Origin: an uncultured Kiloniellaceae bacterium
GTDB lineage: Bacteria; Pseudomonadota; Alphaproteobacteria; Kiloniellales; Kiloniellaceae
DNA length: 64,000 nucleotides
Reading direction: 5' to 3'
Assembly: GCA_947500035.1 (NCBI GenBank)
Contig: CANMQP010000001.1
Span: 62,001 to 126,000 of the forward strand
The notes under the pieces: model-generated
Database searches by the model: none
What the model was told of the DNA's origin: nothing
The model's input: only the letters and a program-made list of their open reading frames with translations
Position numbers and translations under genes: made by a program
In this document: in pieces, positions 15,786 through 26,544 of the stretch
Layout: each line of letters opens with the position of its first letter
How positions within the stretch are numbered: the stretch's first letter is position 1

Positions 15786-16394
15786 TCAGCCGCGTTTAAA
15801 ACGCTGAACCAGGTGCCACGCTGCCGGCAAGACGGCCGCAGCGAGCGCCAGCTTGGCAAGGTCACCGAGCAGGAAGGGTATCAGGCCCCATTCCACAATC
15901 GGCTTGTCCCAACCAAAGAGCACGCCAAGGTAAAGAACGCCCGGAACGTAGATCACCACATTGCCGATCAGCATAGCAAGCGCCGTGGTCAGCACCTTAC
16001 GGTCCCAGCCGCGTTCCGCGAGCCAGCCGCAAACGGCGGCCGCCAGCACAAAGCCAAGAAGATATCCGCCGGTCGGCCCTGCCATATAGAGCAGACCGAT
16101 GCCCTTTTCAGGAGTCCCGGAGAACACAGGCAGGCCGGCGGCCCCCTGCGCCAGGTAGAAAAGAACGCTGGCAGCGCCCAAACGCCAGCCCAACGCCATG
16201 CCGAGCGCCAGCACGGCAAAGGTCTGCATGGTCATCGGAACCGGATAGAAGGGAATTTGCACCTTCGCCGCGATCGTCAGCAGCACGCTGCCGGCAAAGA
16301 CCAGCAGAACCGCGCGGCCCGCACTCATCGCTTTGCTTCCCGACGGCCAAAGGGCATCTGCAAGCGTTGCGTTTACAGTCTGTGCACCCTGCAT
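15786..16394 (-). CDS. bioY: biotin transporter BioY
   Basis: S-component of the biotin ECF transporter, 202 aa, six helices. AAKVQIPFYPVPMTMQTFAVLALGMALGWRLG and GLPVFSGTPEKGIGLLYMAGPTGGYLLGF are the BioY signature segments. The start at 16394 (MQGAQTV) has GAGGAAA just upstream. It stands alone without bioM/bioN, common in alphaproteobacteria, where BioY alone can take up biotin. No TTATCTATAA-like BioR box was seen upstream. Confidence 0.92.
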   Translation of the reverse strand: MQGAQTVNATLADALWPSGSKAMSAGRAVLLVFAGSVLLTIAAKVQIPFYPVPMTMQTFAVLALGMALGWRLGAASVLFYLAQGAAGLPVFSGTPEKGIGLLYMAGPTGGYLLGFVLAAAVCGWLAERGWDRKVLTTALAMLIGNVVIYVPGVLYLGVLFGWDKPIVEWGLIPFLLGDLAKLALAAAVLPAAWHLVQRFKRG

Positions 16395-16494
16395 TTCATT
16401 TTCCTCACTTAACATCCGAAATTGGATTACAACCGCGAAAGCAGTCAAACATAGCTTCTTTTAAGCCTTTCGCCGCGCCGCGCAAACCGCTTTG

Positions 16495-18729
16495 TCAGCC
16501 GAATTTGTTGGAGCGCGGAAAACCGTTGGGCGGCAGGCGGCCGGAACCTGCCCGGTTGCCGAGCCAGGCGTCCAGGTTCGTCTCGGTGCGTTTGCGGCCG
16601 GATCCGATCGACCAGGTCAGGCCCTCGGCCAGGGTGAAGGTTTTGACATCCGCGAGACCGCCATCCTTATAGCGCTGCAGGATAACACCGCGTCCACGGC
16701 TCATCTCAGGTACCTGGTCCAAAGGGAACACCAGGAGTTTGCGGTTCTCGCCAATTGCCGCAACCATGTCGCCCTCTGCCGCGGCGCAGATCGCCGCCTC
16801 GACTCCGGGAGAGAGGTTCAAAACCTGTTTGCCTGCCTTCGTCTGGGCGACCACGTCTTTTTCCGCGACCTGGAACCCGCGTCCGTCCGCCGAGGCGACG
16901 ATCAGCTTTCTTTCCGGATCGTGGACGAAGAGGCCGACGATATCCTGGTCGTTGGGCAGGTCGATCATCAGGCGCAGGGGTTCGCCGAAACCGCGGCCAC
17001 CGGGCAGCTTGTCGCCGCCGATCGTATAAAAACGGCCGTTGGTTGCAAAGATCAGCAATTTGTCCGTGGTTTGCGCATGCACCGCAAAGCGGCCGCGATC
17101 ACCTTCCTTATGCTTCGCGTCGGAGACATCTTCGATGTGTCCCTTCATGGCGCGGATCCAGCCCTTGGAGGAACAGAGGATCGTGATAGGCTCACGCTCG
17201 ATCACAGCCTCCATAGGGATGACCACATCCGAGGGCGGCTCGCCGATTTCCGTCCGTCGCACGCCGATCTCGGTTTTCGGCCCGAAGGCCTTCTTAATGC
17301 CCTGAACCTGGCTTGAAATCTCGCTCCAACGACGGCTCTCGTCGGCCATCAGATCCCGGAGGTCGGCCTGTTCCGCGGAGAGCTCGTCGTGCTCCCGCTG
17401 GATCGTGATTTCTTCCAGTTTACGCAGGGAGCGCAGGCGCATGTTCAGGATGGCCTCGGCTTGCGCATCGCTCAGATCCCAGCGGGCCATCATCACGGCC
17501 TTGGGCTCGTCCTCCTCACGGATGATCCGGATCACCTCATCGAGGTTCAGGTAGGCGATCAGATAGCCTTCGAGAACTTCGAGGCGCCGCGCGATCTTCT
17601 CCAGCCTATGCTTCGTGCGCCGCTCCAGCACCACAAGACGGTGATCGAGGAAAGCCTGTAAGACCTCGCGCAGATTCATGACCCTCGGCGTATTATCCGC
17701 ATCCAGGACATTCATATTCAAGCCTGCGCGGGTCTCCAGGTCGGTCTGCCGAAACAGCGACTCCATCAGAACCGTAGGGTCAACGTTCCGGCTTTTGGGC
17801 TCTAGGATCAGGCGCACTTCATCCGTCGATTCGTCCCGGACATCACCCAGCATGGCGAGCTTGCGGGCCATCAGAAGTTCCGCGATTTTTTCGACCAGAC
17901 GGGATTTGGCAACCTGGAACGGAATCTCCGTGACCACGATCTGATAGCCGCCGCCCTTCAGGCTTTCCTGCTCCCAGCGCGCGCGGATCCGGAAAGACCC
18001 GCGCCCCGTGCTATAGGCCTGCAGGATCGACTGACGGCTTTCCACCAGGACGCCGCCGGTCGGAAAGTCCGGCCCTGGAATAAAGTCCACAAGCTTTTCG
18101 AACCCGGCGTTCGGGGTTTTGATCAGATAAATCAGGGCATCACAGATTTCACCCACATTGTGGGGCGGGATCGAGGTGGCCATGCCGACTGCGATACCTT
18201 GAGATCCGTTTGCCAGCAGGTTGGGAAAGTTGGCGGGCAGAACCACCGGCTCTTCGGCTTCGCCGTCGTAGGTCGGCCGGAAGTCGACAGTGTCCTCGTC
18301 GATGCCCTCAAGCAAAGCCGTCGCGACAGCTGTCATGCGCGCTTCGGTGTATCGCATCGCGGCGGCATTGTCGCCGTCGATGTTGCCGAAGTTTCCCTGG
18401 CCGTCGATCAGGGGGTACCGCAAGGCAAATTCCTGCGCCAGCCGCACCAGCGCGTCATAGATCGACTGATCGCCGTGAGGATGGAACTTACCGATAACGT
18501 CACCGACCACACGGGCCGACTTTTTGAAGCCCGAATTGGGATCCAGCTTCAGTTGCCGCATGGCGTAGACGAGACGCCTGTGTACCGGTTTCAGGCCGTC
18601 GCGTACGTCGGGCAGCGACCGGGCCATGATGGTTGAAAGGGCGTAACTCAGATAGCGGTCGGATAGGGCTTCGGTGAGACGAACGTCACGGATTTCGCCA
18701 CCGGCGGCAGGTACAACGGATTGACTCAT
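16495..18729 (-). CDS. parC: DNA topoisomerase IV subunit A
   Basis: Cleavage-rejoining subunit that decatenates daughter chromosomes with ParE; 744 aa. The breakage-reunion domain is intact: [21 protein letters not shown] (38-58), [10 protein letters not shown] (83-92, the quinolone-resistance region with Ser89) and the catalytic Tyr127 in [11 protein letters not shown]. The C-terminal part is a beta-propeller of ParC type (for example [20 protein letters not shown]). ParC rather than GyrA is supported by length, the HGDQS motif and location after recO. Last gene of the long housekeeping block. Confidence 0.95.
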   Translation of the reverse strand: MSQSVVPAAGGEIRDVRLTEALSDRYLSYALSTIMARSLPDVRDGLKPVHRRLVYAMRQLKLDPNSGFKKSARVVGDVIGKFHPHGDQSIYDALVRLAQEFALRYPLIDGQGNFGNIDGDNAAAMRYTEARMTAVATALLEGIDEDTVDFRPTYDGEAEEPVVLPANFPNLLANGSQGIAVGMATSIPPHNVGEICDALIYLIKTPNAGFEKLVDFIPGPDFPTGGVLVESRQSILQAYSTGRGSFRIRARWEQESLKGGGYQIVVTEIPFQVAKSRLVEKIAELLMARKLAMLGDVRDESTDEVRLILEPKSRNVDPTVLMESLFRQTDLETRAGLNMNVLDADNTPRVMNLREVLQAFLDHRLVVLERRTKHRLEKIARRLEVLEGYLIAYLNLDEVIRIIREEDEPKAVMMARWDLSDAQAEAILNMRLRSLRKLEEITIQREHDELSAEQADLRDLMADESRRWSEISSQVQGIKKAFGPKTEIGVRRTEIGEPPSDVVIPMEAVIEREPITILCSSKGWIRAMKGHIEDVSDAKHKEGDRGRFAVHAQTTDKLLIFATNGRFYTIGGDKLPGGRGFGEPLRLMIDLPNDQDIVGLFVHDPERKLIVASADGRGFQVAEKDVVAQTKAGKQVLNLSPGVEAAICAAAEGDMVAAIGENRKLLVFPLDQVPEMSRGRGVILQRYKDGGLADVKTFTLAEGLTWSIGSGRKRTETNLDAWLGNRAGSGRLPPNGFPRSNKFG

Positions 18730-18832
18730 ATTCTCCTCATCAGGCTACCAGATATAGTACCTGAGTGCTGCGGCATGACAACTGATTGCGCTCCACCAGA
18801 TGTGATTTTTACGAGGCCTTTTATGCCTTCGT

Positions 18833-19573
18833 CTACGTCGGCCCATCGTCCTGGCCGGGAAGCGGAAAAAGTGCGGCAAGACGCTCGCGTGCCGGTGGCA
18901 AGGGACGATCCTGCAGATGAAAAACCGATCGCTCGAGGAAATAGCTCGAGAGCTGAAGACCCTGGGCGACTTCCTCGGGACCGCCCGCGCCTCGCCCGAT
19001 CAAAAAGGGTGGCAAAGGCAGCAGCCTGTCCCGGTAAGGTTCACCGGCGGCGAGAGAGACCGCCCGTCCCGTCCGCGGGCTGACATAGGCCAGTTGATCG
19101 TTGTCGCCCCCCGCCGCGCAGGCCGAGAGATCCAATCCGAATCCGAGATCTGCCAGCAAACCGAGTTCCCAGCGCACATAGATTTCGGCCCAGTGATCGC
19201 CCTCAAGCGCATCGAGCAATGCCAGAAAGCCATGGAAACAGGCCGGATGGGCTTCCCGTTCCGGCAGGGCGCGCTCGCAGATCGCCGTTGCTGCTGTCAA
19301 TGCGGTCAGGCGCTTGGGCTGATCCAACAGACGTGCTGCATGGCTGGTCTCAAGTTCGCATTTGAAGCTGCCCAGGTTATCGGCCAGCCGCCCGGACCAG
19401 GTGACGACCAGGCGGTTGCCAGGCTGATAGATGGCTCGGGCCTTGCGCCCCTGCCCGCCTTGTACCAATCCCGCATGACGCCCCCGCTCCGGGGTTAGGA
19501 CATGGATGATGGCCGCGGTTTCGCCGTGGGGACGAACCGACAACACTATCCCGTCGTCGGTCCATTCGATCAT
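18833..19573 (-). CDS. recO: DNA repair protein RecO
   Basis: RecFOR-pathway mediator that loads RecA on SSB-coated DNA; 246 aa. MIEWTDDGIVLSVRPHGETAAIIHVLTPERGRHAGLVQGGQGRK is the N-terminal OB-fold, followed by the helical domain with LDLSACAAGG and the GRAVSLAAGEPYRDRLLPLP region. Length and position between era and parC are as usual for the group. No complete zinc-binding Cys4 set is evident. Confidence 0.92.
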   Translation of the reverse strand: MIEWTDDGIVLSVRPHGETAAIIHVLTPERGRHAGLVQGGQGRKARAIYQPGNRLVVTWSGRLADNLGSFKCELETSHAARLLDQPKRLTALTAATAICERALPEREAHPACFHGFLALLDALEGDHWAEIYVRWELGLLADLGFGLDLSACAAGGDNDQLAYVSPRTGRAVSLAAGEPYRDRLLPLPPFLIGRGAGGPEEVAQGLQLSSYFLERSVFHLQDRPLPPARERLAALFPLPGQDDGPT

Positions 19574-19612
19574 CCCAGGACCTGCAGTCTTTGCGGGGCG
19601 GTCGTGCGGCGC

Positions 19613-20554
19613 TCAGGCATTGTACTCCAGGCCCCATTCCCGGTAGCGCTCAGGATCGTCGACCCAGCGTTCCCGAACCTTGACGAAGAGAAAGAGATGT
19701 ATCTTTCGTCCCGTCATCTCTTGAAGTTCGGCCTGCGCCTCTTCACGGATGCGCCGGATCATCTGCCCTTTCTTTCCAAGACAGATCGATTTGTGCTGAT
19801 CCCGCTGAACATAGATGGTCTGTTCCAGTCGTGCGCTGCCGTCCTGGAAGTCTTCCCAGCTCTCGGTCTCGACCGTCAGAGCATAAGGCAATTCCTGATG
19901 CAGATGCAGGAAGAGCTTCTCCCGGGTCACCTCGGCCGCCAGCAGGCGCATGGGCAGGTCGGAAAGCTGGTCATCCGGGAAGAGCCACTCACCGGGAGGC
20001 ACCGACCCCGCCAGATAGCTCATGAGATCCTTCACGCCATCGCCCTTGAGTGCCGAGATCATAAAGGTCTCATCAAAAATGCCTTCGGCATTGAAGACAG
20101 CGACCAGTTCGAGCAAACGCTCACGCTTGATGGCATCGATCTTGTTCAAGACCAGCACCGCCCGGCGTTTGGTTTCCTTTAGGCCATCAATGATCATCCG
20201 GGTGTCTTTATCGATGCGTTGTCGGGACGCATCGTAAATCAGCACGATCGAATCCGCATCGCGCGCACCGGCCCAGGCCGCAGCGACCATGGCGCGTTCG
20301 AGCCTTCGTTCAGCTGCAAAGATACCTGGTGTATCAACCAGAACAATCTGACTGTCCCCCTCCATGGCAATGCCGCGGATCCGGGCGCGTGTCGTCTGAA
20401 CCTTGTGGGTCACAATGGATATCTTCGCGCCGACCAGGCCGTTGAGCAGCGTTGATTTTCCGGCGTTGGGAGCTCCCAGCAAGGCGACGACACCACAGCG
20501 GTGGCTGTTGCCGCCTTCTTGTGTCTCCCGGTCGGATTTGGCGCTATCGGTCAT
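19613..20554 (-). CDS. era: GTPase Era
   Basis: Essential GTPase in 30S subunit maturation, 313 aa, cytosolic and membrane associated. G-domain: GAPNAGKSTLLNG (G1), DTPGIF (G3), NKIDAI (G4); KH RNA-binding domain at the C-terminus with ERDQHKSICLGKKGQMIRRIREEA. Overlaps rnc by 11 bp, suggesting translational coupling in the usual lepB-rnc-era order. Confidence 0.96.
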   Translation of the reverse strand: MTDSAKSDRETQEGGNSHRCGVVALLGAPNAGKSTLLNGLVGAKISIVTHKVQTTRARIRGIAMEGDSQIVLVDTPGIFAAERRLERAMVAAAWAGARDADSIVLIYDASRQRIDKDTRMIIDGLKETKRRAVLVLNKIDAIKRERLLELVAVFNAEGIFDETFMISALKGDGVKDLMSYLAGSVPPGEWLFPDDQLSDLPMRLLAAEVTREKLFLHLHQELPYALTVETESWEDFQDGSARLEQTIYVQRDQHKSICLGKKGQMIRRIREEAQAELQEMTGRKIHLFLFVKVRERWVDDPERYREWGLEYNA

Positions 20555-21365
20555 GTTGATCTCCGGTCTTGAGGCGTTTCAACAACGCCTGCGCCGCACT
20601 TTGTTCAGAAATACGTTTCGAGCGCCCCTCGCCCCTGGCAGGTGGATGGCCCTCAACACAAACCTCAATCGAGAAGGTCGGCTGATGCGGCGGGCCTTCG
20701 CGCCCGACCTCTCGGTACTGCGGCAGCGGAAGCCCCCGGGCCTGCGCCCATTCCTGCAAGCCGGTTTTCGCGTCCTGGGGCGGCTTCCCCGTTGAATTGA
20801 GGTAGGGCTCCAAGGCCGTTTCGACAACCCGCCGCGCCGTCTCCAGTCCGCCATCAAGATAGAGCGCGCCAATCACGGCCTCGCAGGCATCTGCGAGGAT
20901 TGCTGGGTTTTCGCGCTCGCCGGCTTCGTCCTCCCCCTTCGCAAGGCGGAGGTATCGATTGACCTCAAGATCACCCGCGACATCGGCCAGGGTCTCCCTA
21001 CGTACCAGTGCGGTATGGCGCCTGGCAAGCGCGCCCTCACTTTCCTTGGGAAAACGCCGCAACAACATATCGGCAACGATCAAACCCAGCACACGGTCGC
21101 CGAGGAACTCGAGGCGCTCGTAGCTGTCTGCCGCGCCGGCCTTGCGCTTCATGGCCGCACTTGGGTGGGTCAGCGCACGTTTTAGCAGGCTCGGTTCGTG
21201 AAAGACGTAACTTAGCGTCTTGGCGAGGGCCTCCGGCGGCTCGCCACCCCGATCGTTATGGTTTTCGCTCTCCGGGTCTTCGCGCTCCCGGCGATCAGAC
21301 CCCGGACCATAGGGCTTTTGGTCCTTTTTATGATCGTCACTCACGGCAAAATCAGTCGATTCCAT
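20544..21365 (-). CDS. rnc: ribonuclease III
   Basis: Double-strand RNA endonuclease for rRNA and mRNA processing; 273 aa from the chosen start. The catalytic motif ERLEFLGDRVLGLIVADML and the second acidic motif DACEAVIGALYLDGG are intact, with a C-terminal dsRNA-binding domain (KTGLQEWAQARGLPLPQY...). The first 40 or so residues are charged and low in complexity, an extension beyond the usual 220-230 aa; start uncertain. It overlaps the end of lepB by 14 bp if ATG 21365 is right. Confidence 0.9.
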   Translation of the reverse strand: MESTDFAVSDDHKKDQKPYGPGSDRREREDPESENHNDRGGEPPEALAKTLSYVFHEPSLLKRALTHPSAAMKRKAGAADSYERLEFLGDRVLGLIVADMLLRRFPKESEGALARRHTALVRRETLADVAGDLEVNRYLRLAKGEDEAGERENPAILADACEAVIGALYLDGGLETARRVVETALEPYLNSTGKPPQDAKTGLQEWAQARGLPLPQYREVGREGPPHQPTFSIEVCVEGHPPARGEGRSKRISEQSAAQALLKRLKTGDQHDR

Positions 21366-22137
21366 CACCGAGCCGCCCGAAGCGGATCGCCGTCGGCCAT
21401 TTCCAGATCTCCCAGAAACGGGCCGAACCGTCATGGGAGAAGAACAGGAATTCAGCACGGCCGATCAGATTTTCCGCCGGGATAGGTCCAATGCCGCGGC
21501 TGTCGAGGCTGTTGTCACGGTTGTCCCCCATACCGAAATAGTGTCCGGGCGGCACCTTGAAGGCCCGCGTATTGTCGAAACGAAGGTTGTCGGCGGCCTC
21601 CCAGATCAGGTGCTGTCGCCCGTTCGGCAGGGTTTCCAAATACTGCGTGGTCGTCTGCGGCATGTTATTAGCGTCACGCTCAGGCAAGTCCGTGATCTTC
21701 TCACGCTTTACTGCCTCGCCGTTGATGTGCAGGACGCCGCCGGTCACCTGAATGGTATCGCCGGGCAGGCCGACGATGCGCTTGATGTAGTCGGTTTTGT
21801 TTTCGCCCGGCTTTTTGAACACCGCCACGTCGCCGCGCTCCGGCTCGTCAAACAGAACCCGGCCCCGGAAGATCTTGGGGCTAAAGGGAAAGGAATAGTG
21901 CGAAAAGCCATAGGAGAACTTGGAAACGAAGAGATAGTCGCCCACGAGAAGGGTCGGCTTCATGGAACCCGAGGGAATGTTGAAGGGCTCGTATGCGAAG
22001 GTGCGCACGAAAAAGGCGATCAGGACCGCGTAGACAACCGTCTTGATGGTCTCCATGGCCGTTCCGGGAGCGTTCTCGCCGTTATCCGAGACTTGCGATT
22101 CCGCATCCACGTCCGGGCTCTCTTGCTTTTTCGACAT
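21352..22137 (-). CDS. lepB: signal peptidase I
   Basis: Removes Sec and Tat signal peptides at the periplasmic face; 261 aa. One N-terminal membrane helix (about 29-47), then the catalytic Ser in FNIPSGSMKPTLLVGDYLFVSKFSYG and the general-base Lys in KTDYIKRIVGLPGDTI; the C-terminal GMGDNRDNSLDSRGIGPIP box is complete. The N-terminal 25 residues are charged and disordered, as in other alphaproteobacterial LepB. Confidence 0.95.
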   Translation of the reverse strand: MSKKQESPDVDAESQVSDNGENAPGTAMETIKTVVYAVLIAFFVRTFAYEPFNIPSGSMKPTLLVGDYLFVSKFSYGFSHYSFPFSPKIFRGRVLFDEPERGDVAVFKKPGENKTDYIKRIVGLPGDTIQVTGGVLHINGEAVKREKITDLPERDANNMPQTTTQYLETLPNGRQHLIWEAADNLRFDNTRAFKVPPGHYFGMGDNRDNSLDSRGIGPIPAENLIGRAEFLFFSHDGSARFWEIWKWPTAIRFGRLGDGID

Positions 22138-22252
22138 TCTTCAATCAGATCCTTGGCTATCCGCATTCCGGCTGACCGCTGGGTGGTAGCTGCCTGGAAG
22201 CAGAGCTGAACGGCAGTCTGCCGGATGATTTGTCACTTTGCCGCCAAACTCA

Positions 22253-22657
22253 TCAGGCCACCGGCACGGCAGAAATAATCACGATGGCCTGCGCCAGCGG
22301 GAAGTCGTCGGTTATAGTCAGATCGACCTGCACTGTCATCCCTTTGGGTGTCAATTCGCGTAGCCTCTCTGCCGCGCCACCGGTTAGCGCCATCGTCGGC
22401 TTACCGGACGGCAGATTGACAACCCCAAGATCGCGCCAGTGAACACCTTTGCGCGGCACACCGGTACCCAAGGCTTTCGCACAGGCTTCTTTCGCCGCGA
22501 AACGCTTGGCATAGCTGGCTGCCCGCTGCGCTCTGCGATCCGATTTGGCCTGCTCAAGCTCAGTGAACACGCGGTTTGTGAAGCGGTCGCCGAAACGCTC
22601 CAGGGACTTCTCGATTCTGCGAATGTCGATCAGGTCGTTACCGATTCCCAAAATCAT
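22253..22657 (-). CDS. acpS: holo-[acyl-carrier-protein] synthase
   Basis: Attaches phosphopantetheine to ACP; trimeric enzyme, 134 aa. [33 protein letters not shown] and [19 protein letters not shown] hold the Mg-binding Asp and Glu of the family. The start at 22657 is preceded by AGAGGT; an upstream in-frame Met at 22696 would add 13 non-conserved residues. It lies between pdxJ and lepB, the standard order. Confidence 0.94.
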   Translation of the reverse strand: MILGIGNDLIDIRRIEKSLERFGDRFTNRVFTELEQAKSDRRAQRAASYAKRFAAKEACAKALGTGVPRKGVHWRDLGVVNLPSGKPTMALTGGAAERLRELTPKGMTVQVDLTITDDFPLAQAIVIISAVPVA

Positions 22658-22766
22658 CAAATACCTCTGCCACCTGGAAGCCGGATCCTGTTGCACTGAC
22701 CCGATAAAAAGTACGAATCAGCTCCTACCACATAATGTGGCTGCGTGATTCGCCAAGAAATATTGG

Positions 22767-23537
22767 TTACGCGCTGCGCACACCGGTCGCTTCGGCCCGT
22801 GCCTTATTCATCAGGGCGCGCATCCTCTTGATGGAGCTGTCCAGACCGCTGAAAATTGCCTCTCCGATCAGGAAATGTCCGATGTTGAGCTCCATGATCG
22901 TTGGAATCGCCGCAACGTCCGCAACCGTATCAAAGGTCAGTCCATGGCCGGCGTGGCACTCAAGGCCAAGCTCTTGCGCGATTGCGGCGGCCTCGACGAT
23001 CCGCGTCAGCTCCGCCGTCGTCTCCGGGCCGTCACCGTGCTCGATATGACTCTCGCAGTACGCACCGGTATGCAGCTCGACTACCGGTGCGCCCAGCGCG
23101 ACAGCCGCCTCAAGCTGAGCCCTATCGGGATCGATAAAGAGGGATACCCGAATTCCGGCCTCGGCCAGGCGATCGACGACCGGGCGCAGGGCCTCCAGGC
23201 CGCCCGCCGCATCCAGCCCGCCTTCCGTCGTGACCTCCGTGCGTTTCTCCGGCACCAGGCAGGCCGCGTGGGGCTTGTAGCGCAGGGCAATGCCGATCAT
23301 TTCTTCGGTCGCGGCCATCTCAAAGTTCAGCGGCAGATCAATGTCCTTGGCCAGGCGCTCGATATCGTCATCGCTGATGTGACGGCGGTCCTCGCGCAGA
23401 TGCGCTGTAATCCCATCGGCGCCCGCCGCCGCCGCCATACGGGCGGCGCGCACCGGATCAGGATGGCGTCCGCCGCGGGCGTTGCGGATCGTCGCCACAT
23501 GATCAATGTTTACCCCTAAACGCAGATAATCACTCAT
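22767..23537 (-). CDS. pdxJ: pyridoxine 5'-phosphate synthase
   Basis: Closes the pyridoxine ring from 1-deoxyxylulose 5-phosphate and aminoacetone 3-phosphate; TIM barrel, 256 aa. [28 protein letters not shown] and [18 protein letters not shown] are diagnostic, with the catalytic Glu in [14 protein letters not shown] and His in [13 protein letters not shown]. Start overlaps the upstream DUF2062 gene by 4 bp. Confidence 0.95.
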   Translation of the reverse strand: MSDYLRLGVNIDHVATIRNARGGRHPDPVRAARMAAAAGADGITAHLREDRRHISDDDIERLAKDIDLPLNFEMAATEEMIGIALRYKPHAACLVPEKRTEVTTEGGLDAAGGLEALRPVVDRLAEAGIRVSLFIDPDRAQLEAAVALGAPVVELHTGAYCESHIEHGDGPETTAELTRIVEAAAIAQELGLECHAGHGLTFDTVADVAAIPTIMELNIGHFLIGEAIFSGLDSSIKRMRALMNKARAEATGVRSA

Positions 23538-24145
23538 CTTCTTGTCTCCGCCACGTGGTCGTAAGGCAGCGCGGCGGCCGTTGCCGCCTGCTTTCGCCGC
23601 TTGCGCTCCATTTTCTTCTGTAGCCGCCGCAGGCGCGCCGTCTGGTAACGGTCAACCATGCGGCGCAATGGCCAGAAACACAAGAACCATGCCACGACTG
23701 CCGTCGGCACAGCGCCGATCACCATAGGAATGAACAGTCTTCGGAAATTTTCAAAAATAAAGGTGGGGTGCTGGAGCAGATAGGTCACGCTGAAGTCGTC
23801 GGCTGTGCCGTTTCCGCCCATAATCCAAGTGCCCAGATTGTAGATCCAGGCCCAGATCAGCGGAAAGGTCCAGGGATTGCCCACGACCGTACCGATCGCT
23901 GCCGCCATCAGGTTTCCGCGCAAAGCCAGCGCCAGAACGGCCGCCAAAAGAAAATGCAGCCCAAGAAAAGGCGTGAAAGAAACCGCCGCGCCGCTCGCAA
24001 ACCCCGCCGCAATCCGGTAGGGCGTCCCCGGCAAGCGCCTGAGACGATGCGCGACATAGGATCCTGCGCGGCGCCACCCCTGCTTAGGCCAGAGAATCTG
24101 GGCTATGCGTTTGGCCCAGGGGAGAGGATTACGTCGTTGAAACAT
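23534..24145 (-). CDS. DUF2062 membrane protein
   Basis: 203-aa inner-membrane protein of unknown function. [59 protein letters not shown] is the DUF2062 core: two or three hydrophobic segments with conserved Gly/Pro. The C-terminus is strongly basic ([18 protein letters not shown]). Sits between spoT and pdxJ and overlaps pdxJ by 4 bp; the location is conserved in alphaproteobacteria, but no role is established. Confidence 0.88.
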   Translation of the reverse strand: MFQRRNPLPWAKRIAQILWPKQGWRRAGSYVAHRLRRLPGTPYRIAAGFASGAAVSFTPFLGLHFLLAAVLALALRGNLMAAAIGTVVGNPWTFPLIWAWIYNLGTWIMGGNGTADDFSVTYLLQHPTFIFENFRRLFIPMVIGAVPTAVVAWFLCFWPLRRMVDRYQTARLRRLQKKMERKRRKQAATAAALPYDHVAETRR

Positions 24146-24249
24146 GCCGCGCGCTTACACCTTGAAGGATGCGGCAGCCCTCGCCACCACACCGAAATCT
24201 ACTGTTACCTCCTAACGTGCTTACGCTGTAACGGCCAATCAAGAAGCGG

Positions 24250-26391
24250 TTATCCGCGCGCCCGATCGACTGAAATCACAACGGCTGTTGCACGCAAAGC
24301 GGCAATTATATTGCTGAGATGCTTGACGTCCTGAACCTCGACATCGATGAGCATCTCGAAAAAATCGACGGAACGATTAGTAATCTTAAGATTACTAATA
24401 TTGCCATAATTCTTACCGATGATTGTTGAGAGTCCGCCCAAACTCCCCGGTTCGTTGGCAACAACCAGATGCAAACGGCCAGTGTGCCGTTCGTCACTGT
24501 CTTTGAAATCCCATGACACATCGACCCAGCGCTCCGGCGTCTCCTGGAAGGTCTCCAGTGTTTCACAGTCAATGGTGTGAACCGTGACGCCCTTACCCGT
24601 GGTCACGATACCGACGATCCGGTCACCCGGCAGGGGATGACAACAATGCGCGTAGTGCACCGCCATGCCCGGGATCAGGCCGGTGATCTGGACTGCATTG
24701 TCGGAAGACTTGGATGACTTGGTCTTCGCGCGCGGCGCGGGCGCCGTCATCTGCGGCTTGCTCTCTTCCTTGGCGCCCGGGAAAACGGCGACCAGCACCT
24801 CACGTCCCGTTAAGTGCCCTTGCCCTACCCGAAAATAGAGATCCTCCAAGGCATCGCAGCGGAACTTCTTCAAAACGCCGGCCAGCGCTTTCTCGGTGAA
24901 GTCGTAACCCTCCACCCGAAAAGCCTTTTGCAGGATCTGCATGCCGAGTTCGCCGTACTGATCCTTTTCCTTCAAGCGCACAAAACGGCGGATACAGGCC
25001 TTTGCCTTGCCGCTGACGACAAACTTTTCCCAATCCGGCGATGGCGTCTGGGCTTTTGACGTGATGATCTCGACCTGATCGCCGTTCTTCAGGATTGAGC
25101 GCAGCTGCACCATGCGTCCGTTTACCTTGGCACCGACACAGGTGTTTCCGATCTCGCTATGGACCGCGTAGGCAAAATCCACAGGTGTCGAGCCGTTCGG
25201 CAAGGCAATCAGGTCGCCCTTAGGCGAGAAGCAAAAGACCTGGTCCTGGAACATCTCCAGCTTGGTATGCTCGAGAAACTCCTCGGGATTGGACGCATGC
25301 TCGAGGATGTCCAGGAGTTCGCGCAGCCAGCGGTACTGCCGCCCCTCGCGGTTATGTCCCTGTTTGTAGACCCAATGCGCGGCAACGCCGTATTCGGCGA
25401 TTTCATGCATCTCGGTCGTACGGATTTGTACCTCGATCCGGTGGCGTTCGGGGCCGATGATGCAGGTATGAAGAGAGCTATAGCCGTTGGGTTTCTGGGT
25501 GGAGATATAATCCTTAAACCGGCCCGGCACCACGGGATAGGTGCCGTGCAGCACACCCAGCGCCGCGTAGCAGTCCTTGATATCATCGACGACAACCCGA
25601 AAGGCCATGATGTCTGAGAGCTGCTCGAAGGTCACGTCCTTGCGCTGCATCTTGCGCCAGATCGAATGCGGGGTCTTCATGCGGCCCGAGACCTTGGCCT
25701 CGATGGAATGCTCCGCAAGGTCCGCCTGCAACTGCTCCACGATCCGGACCGAGAGATCGTCGCCCTGGCCCTGGAGGAACTCGAGCCGTGCCAGGATAGA
25801 CTGCCGCCCGTCCGGGTTCAGCTCTGCGAAGGACAGGTCTTCGAGATCGTCCTTGAAGCGCTGCATACCGATGCGCTCGGCCAGCGGCGCATAGATATCC
25901 ATGGTTTCACGGGCGATCCTGCGGCGCTTCTCCGGAGATTTTACGAACCGCAGGGTCTGCATGTTGTGAAGACGGTCGGCGAGCTTGACCAAAAGCACAC
26001 GGATGTCCTCGGACATCGCCAGCACCAGCTTGCGGAAATTCTCGGCATGTTTGGTCTGCTCGGACTGGAGCTCGAGCCGCGTCAGCTTCGTAACGCCGTC
26101 CACCAGGCGCTCGATATCCTTGCCGAACACCTTCTCGACATCCGCCAAAGTCGCTTCGGTATCTTCGACGACGTCGTGCAGCAGCGCGGTGATAATGGAA
26201 TCGTCATCGAGCTTGAGTTCGGTAAGAATACCCGCGACTTCAATCGGATGGGAAAAGTAAGGGTCTCCCGACTCGCGCTTTTGCGAGCCGTGATACTTCA
26301 TCGCGTAGACGTAGGCGCGGTTCAGGGCCTCCTCATCCACGTTGGGATCGTAGGCCTTAACCCGTTCTACAAGCTCAAACTGTCGGATCAT
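24250..26391 (-). CDS. spoT: bifunctional (p)ppGpp synthetase/hydrolase (RelA/SpoT)
   Basis: Stringent-response enzyme, 713 aa. HD hydrolase domain: YFSHPIEVAGILTELKLDDDSIITALLHDVVEDTEAT with intact HDxxED; synthetase domain: DIMAFRVVVDDIKDCYAALG and RFKDYISTQKPNGYSSLHT; then TGS (VFCFSPKGDLIALPNGSTPVDFAYAVHSEIG), a Cys-Cys-His region (HYAHCCHPLPGDRIVG) and a C-terminal ACT domain. Because both active sites look complete and no second long RSH is in view, this is probably the single Rsh of the cell. Preceded by rpoZ, as is common. Confidence 0.95.
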   Translation of the reverse strand: MIRQFELVERVKAYDPNVDEEALNRAYVYAMKYHGSQKRESGDPYFSHPIEVAGILTELKLDDDSIITALLHDVVEDTEATLADVEKVFGKDIERLVDGVTKLTRLELQSEQTKHAENFRKLVLAMSEDIRVLLVKLADRLHNMQTLRFVKSPEKRRRIARETMDIYAPLAERIGMQRFKDDLEDLSFAELNPDGRQSILARLEFLQGQGDDLSVRIVEQLQADLAEHSIEAKVSGRMKTPHSIWRKMQRKDVTFEQLSDIMAFRVVVDDIKDCYAALGVLHGTYPVVPGRFKDYISTQKPNGYSSLHTCIIGPERHRIEVQIRTTEMHEIAEYGVAAHWVYKQGHNREGRQYRWLRELLDILEHASNPEEFLEHTKLEMFQDQVFCFSPKGDLIALPNGSTPVDFAYAVHSEIGNTCVGAKVNGRMVQLRSILKNGDQVEIITSKAQTPSPDWEKFVVSGKAKACIRRFVRLKEKDQYGELGMQILQKAFRVEGYDFTEKALAGVLKKFRCDALEDLYFRVGQGHLTGREVLVAVFPGAKEESKPQMTAPAPRAKTKSSKSSDNAVQITGLIPGMAVHYAHCCHPLPGDRIVGIVTTGKGVTVHTIDCETLETFQETPERWVDVSWDFKDSDERHTGRLHLVVANEPGSLGGLSTIIGKNYGNISNLKITNRSVDFFEMLIDVEVQDVKHLSNIIAALRATAVVISVDRARG

Positions 26392-26544
26392 TCAGCGCCT
26401 GCCCTATCGTCCGGTGTTTATCCTATCGGACAAATTCCCAAACAGGAATTACTAGCAGGCGCTTTACCTTGACCAGCTCCGTGAACCCGGGCGGTCTTCC
26501 TGATGGCGTGTCATTCAAAGGCACGGATGCCAACGTCCACTTGA

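Noticed and set aside
16395..16494. BioR operator upstream of bioY
   Set aside because: No TTATCTATAA-like palindrome in the leader region.
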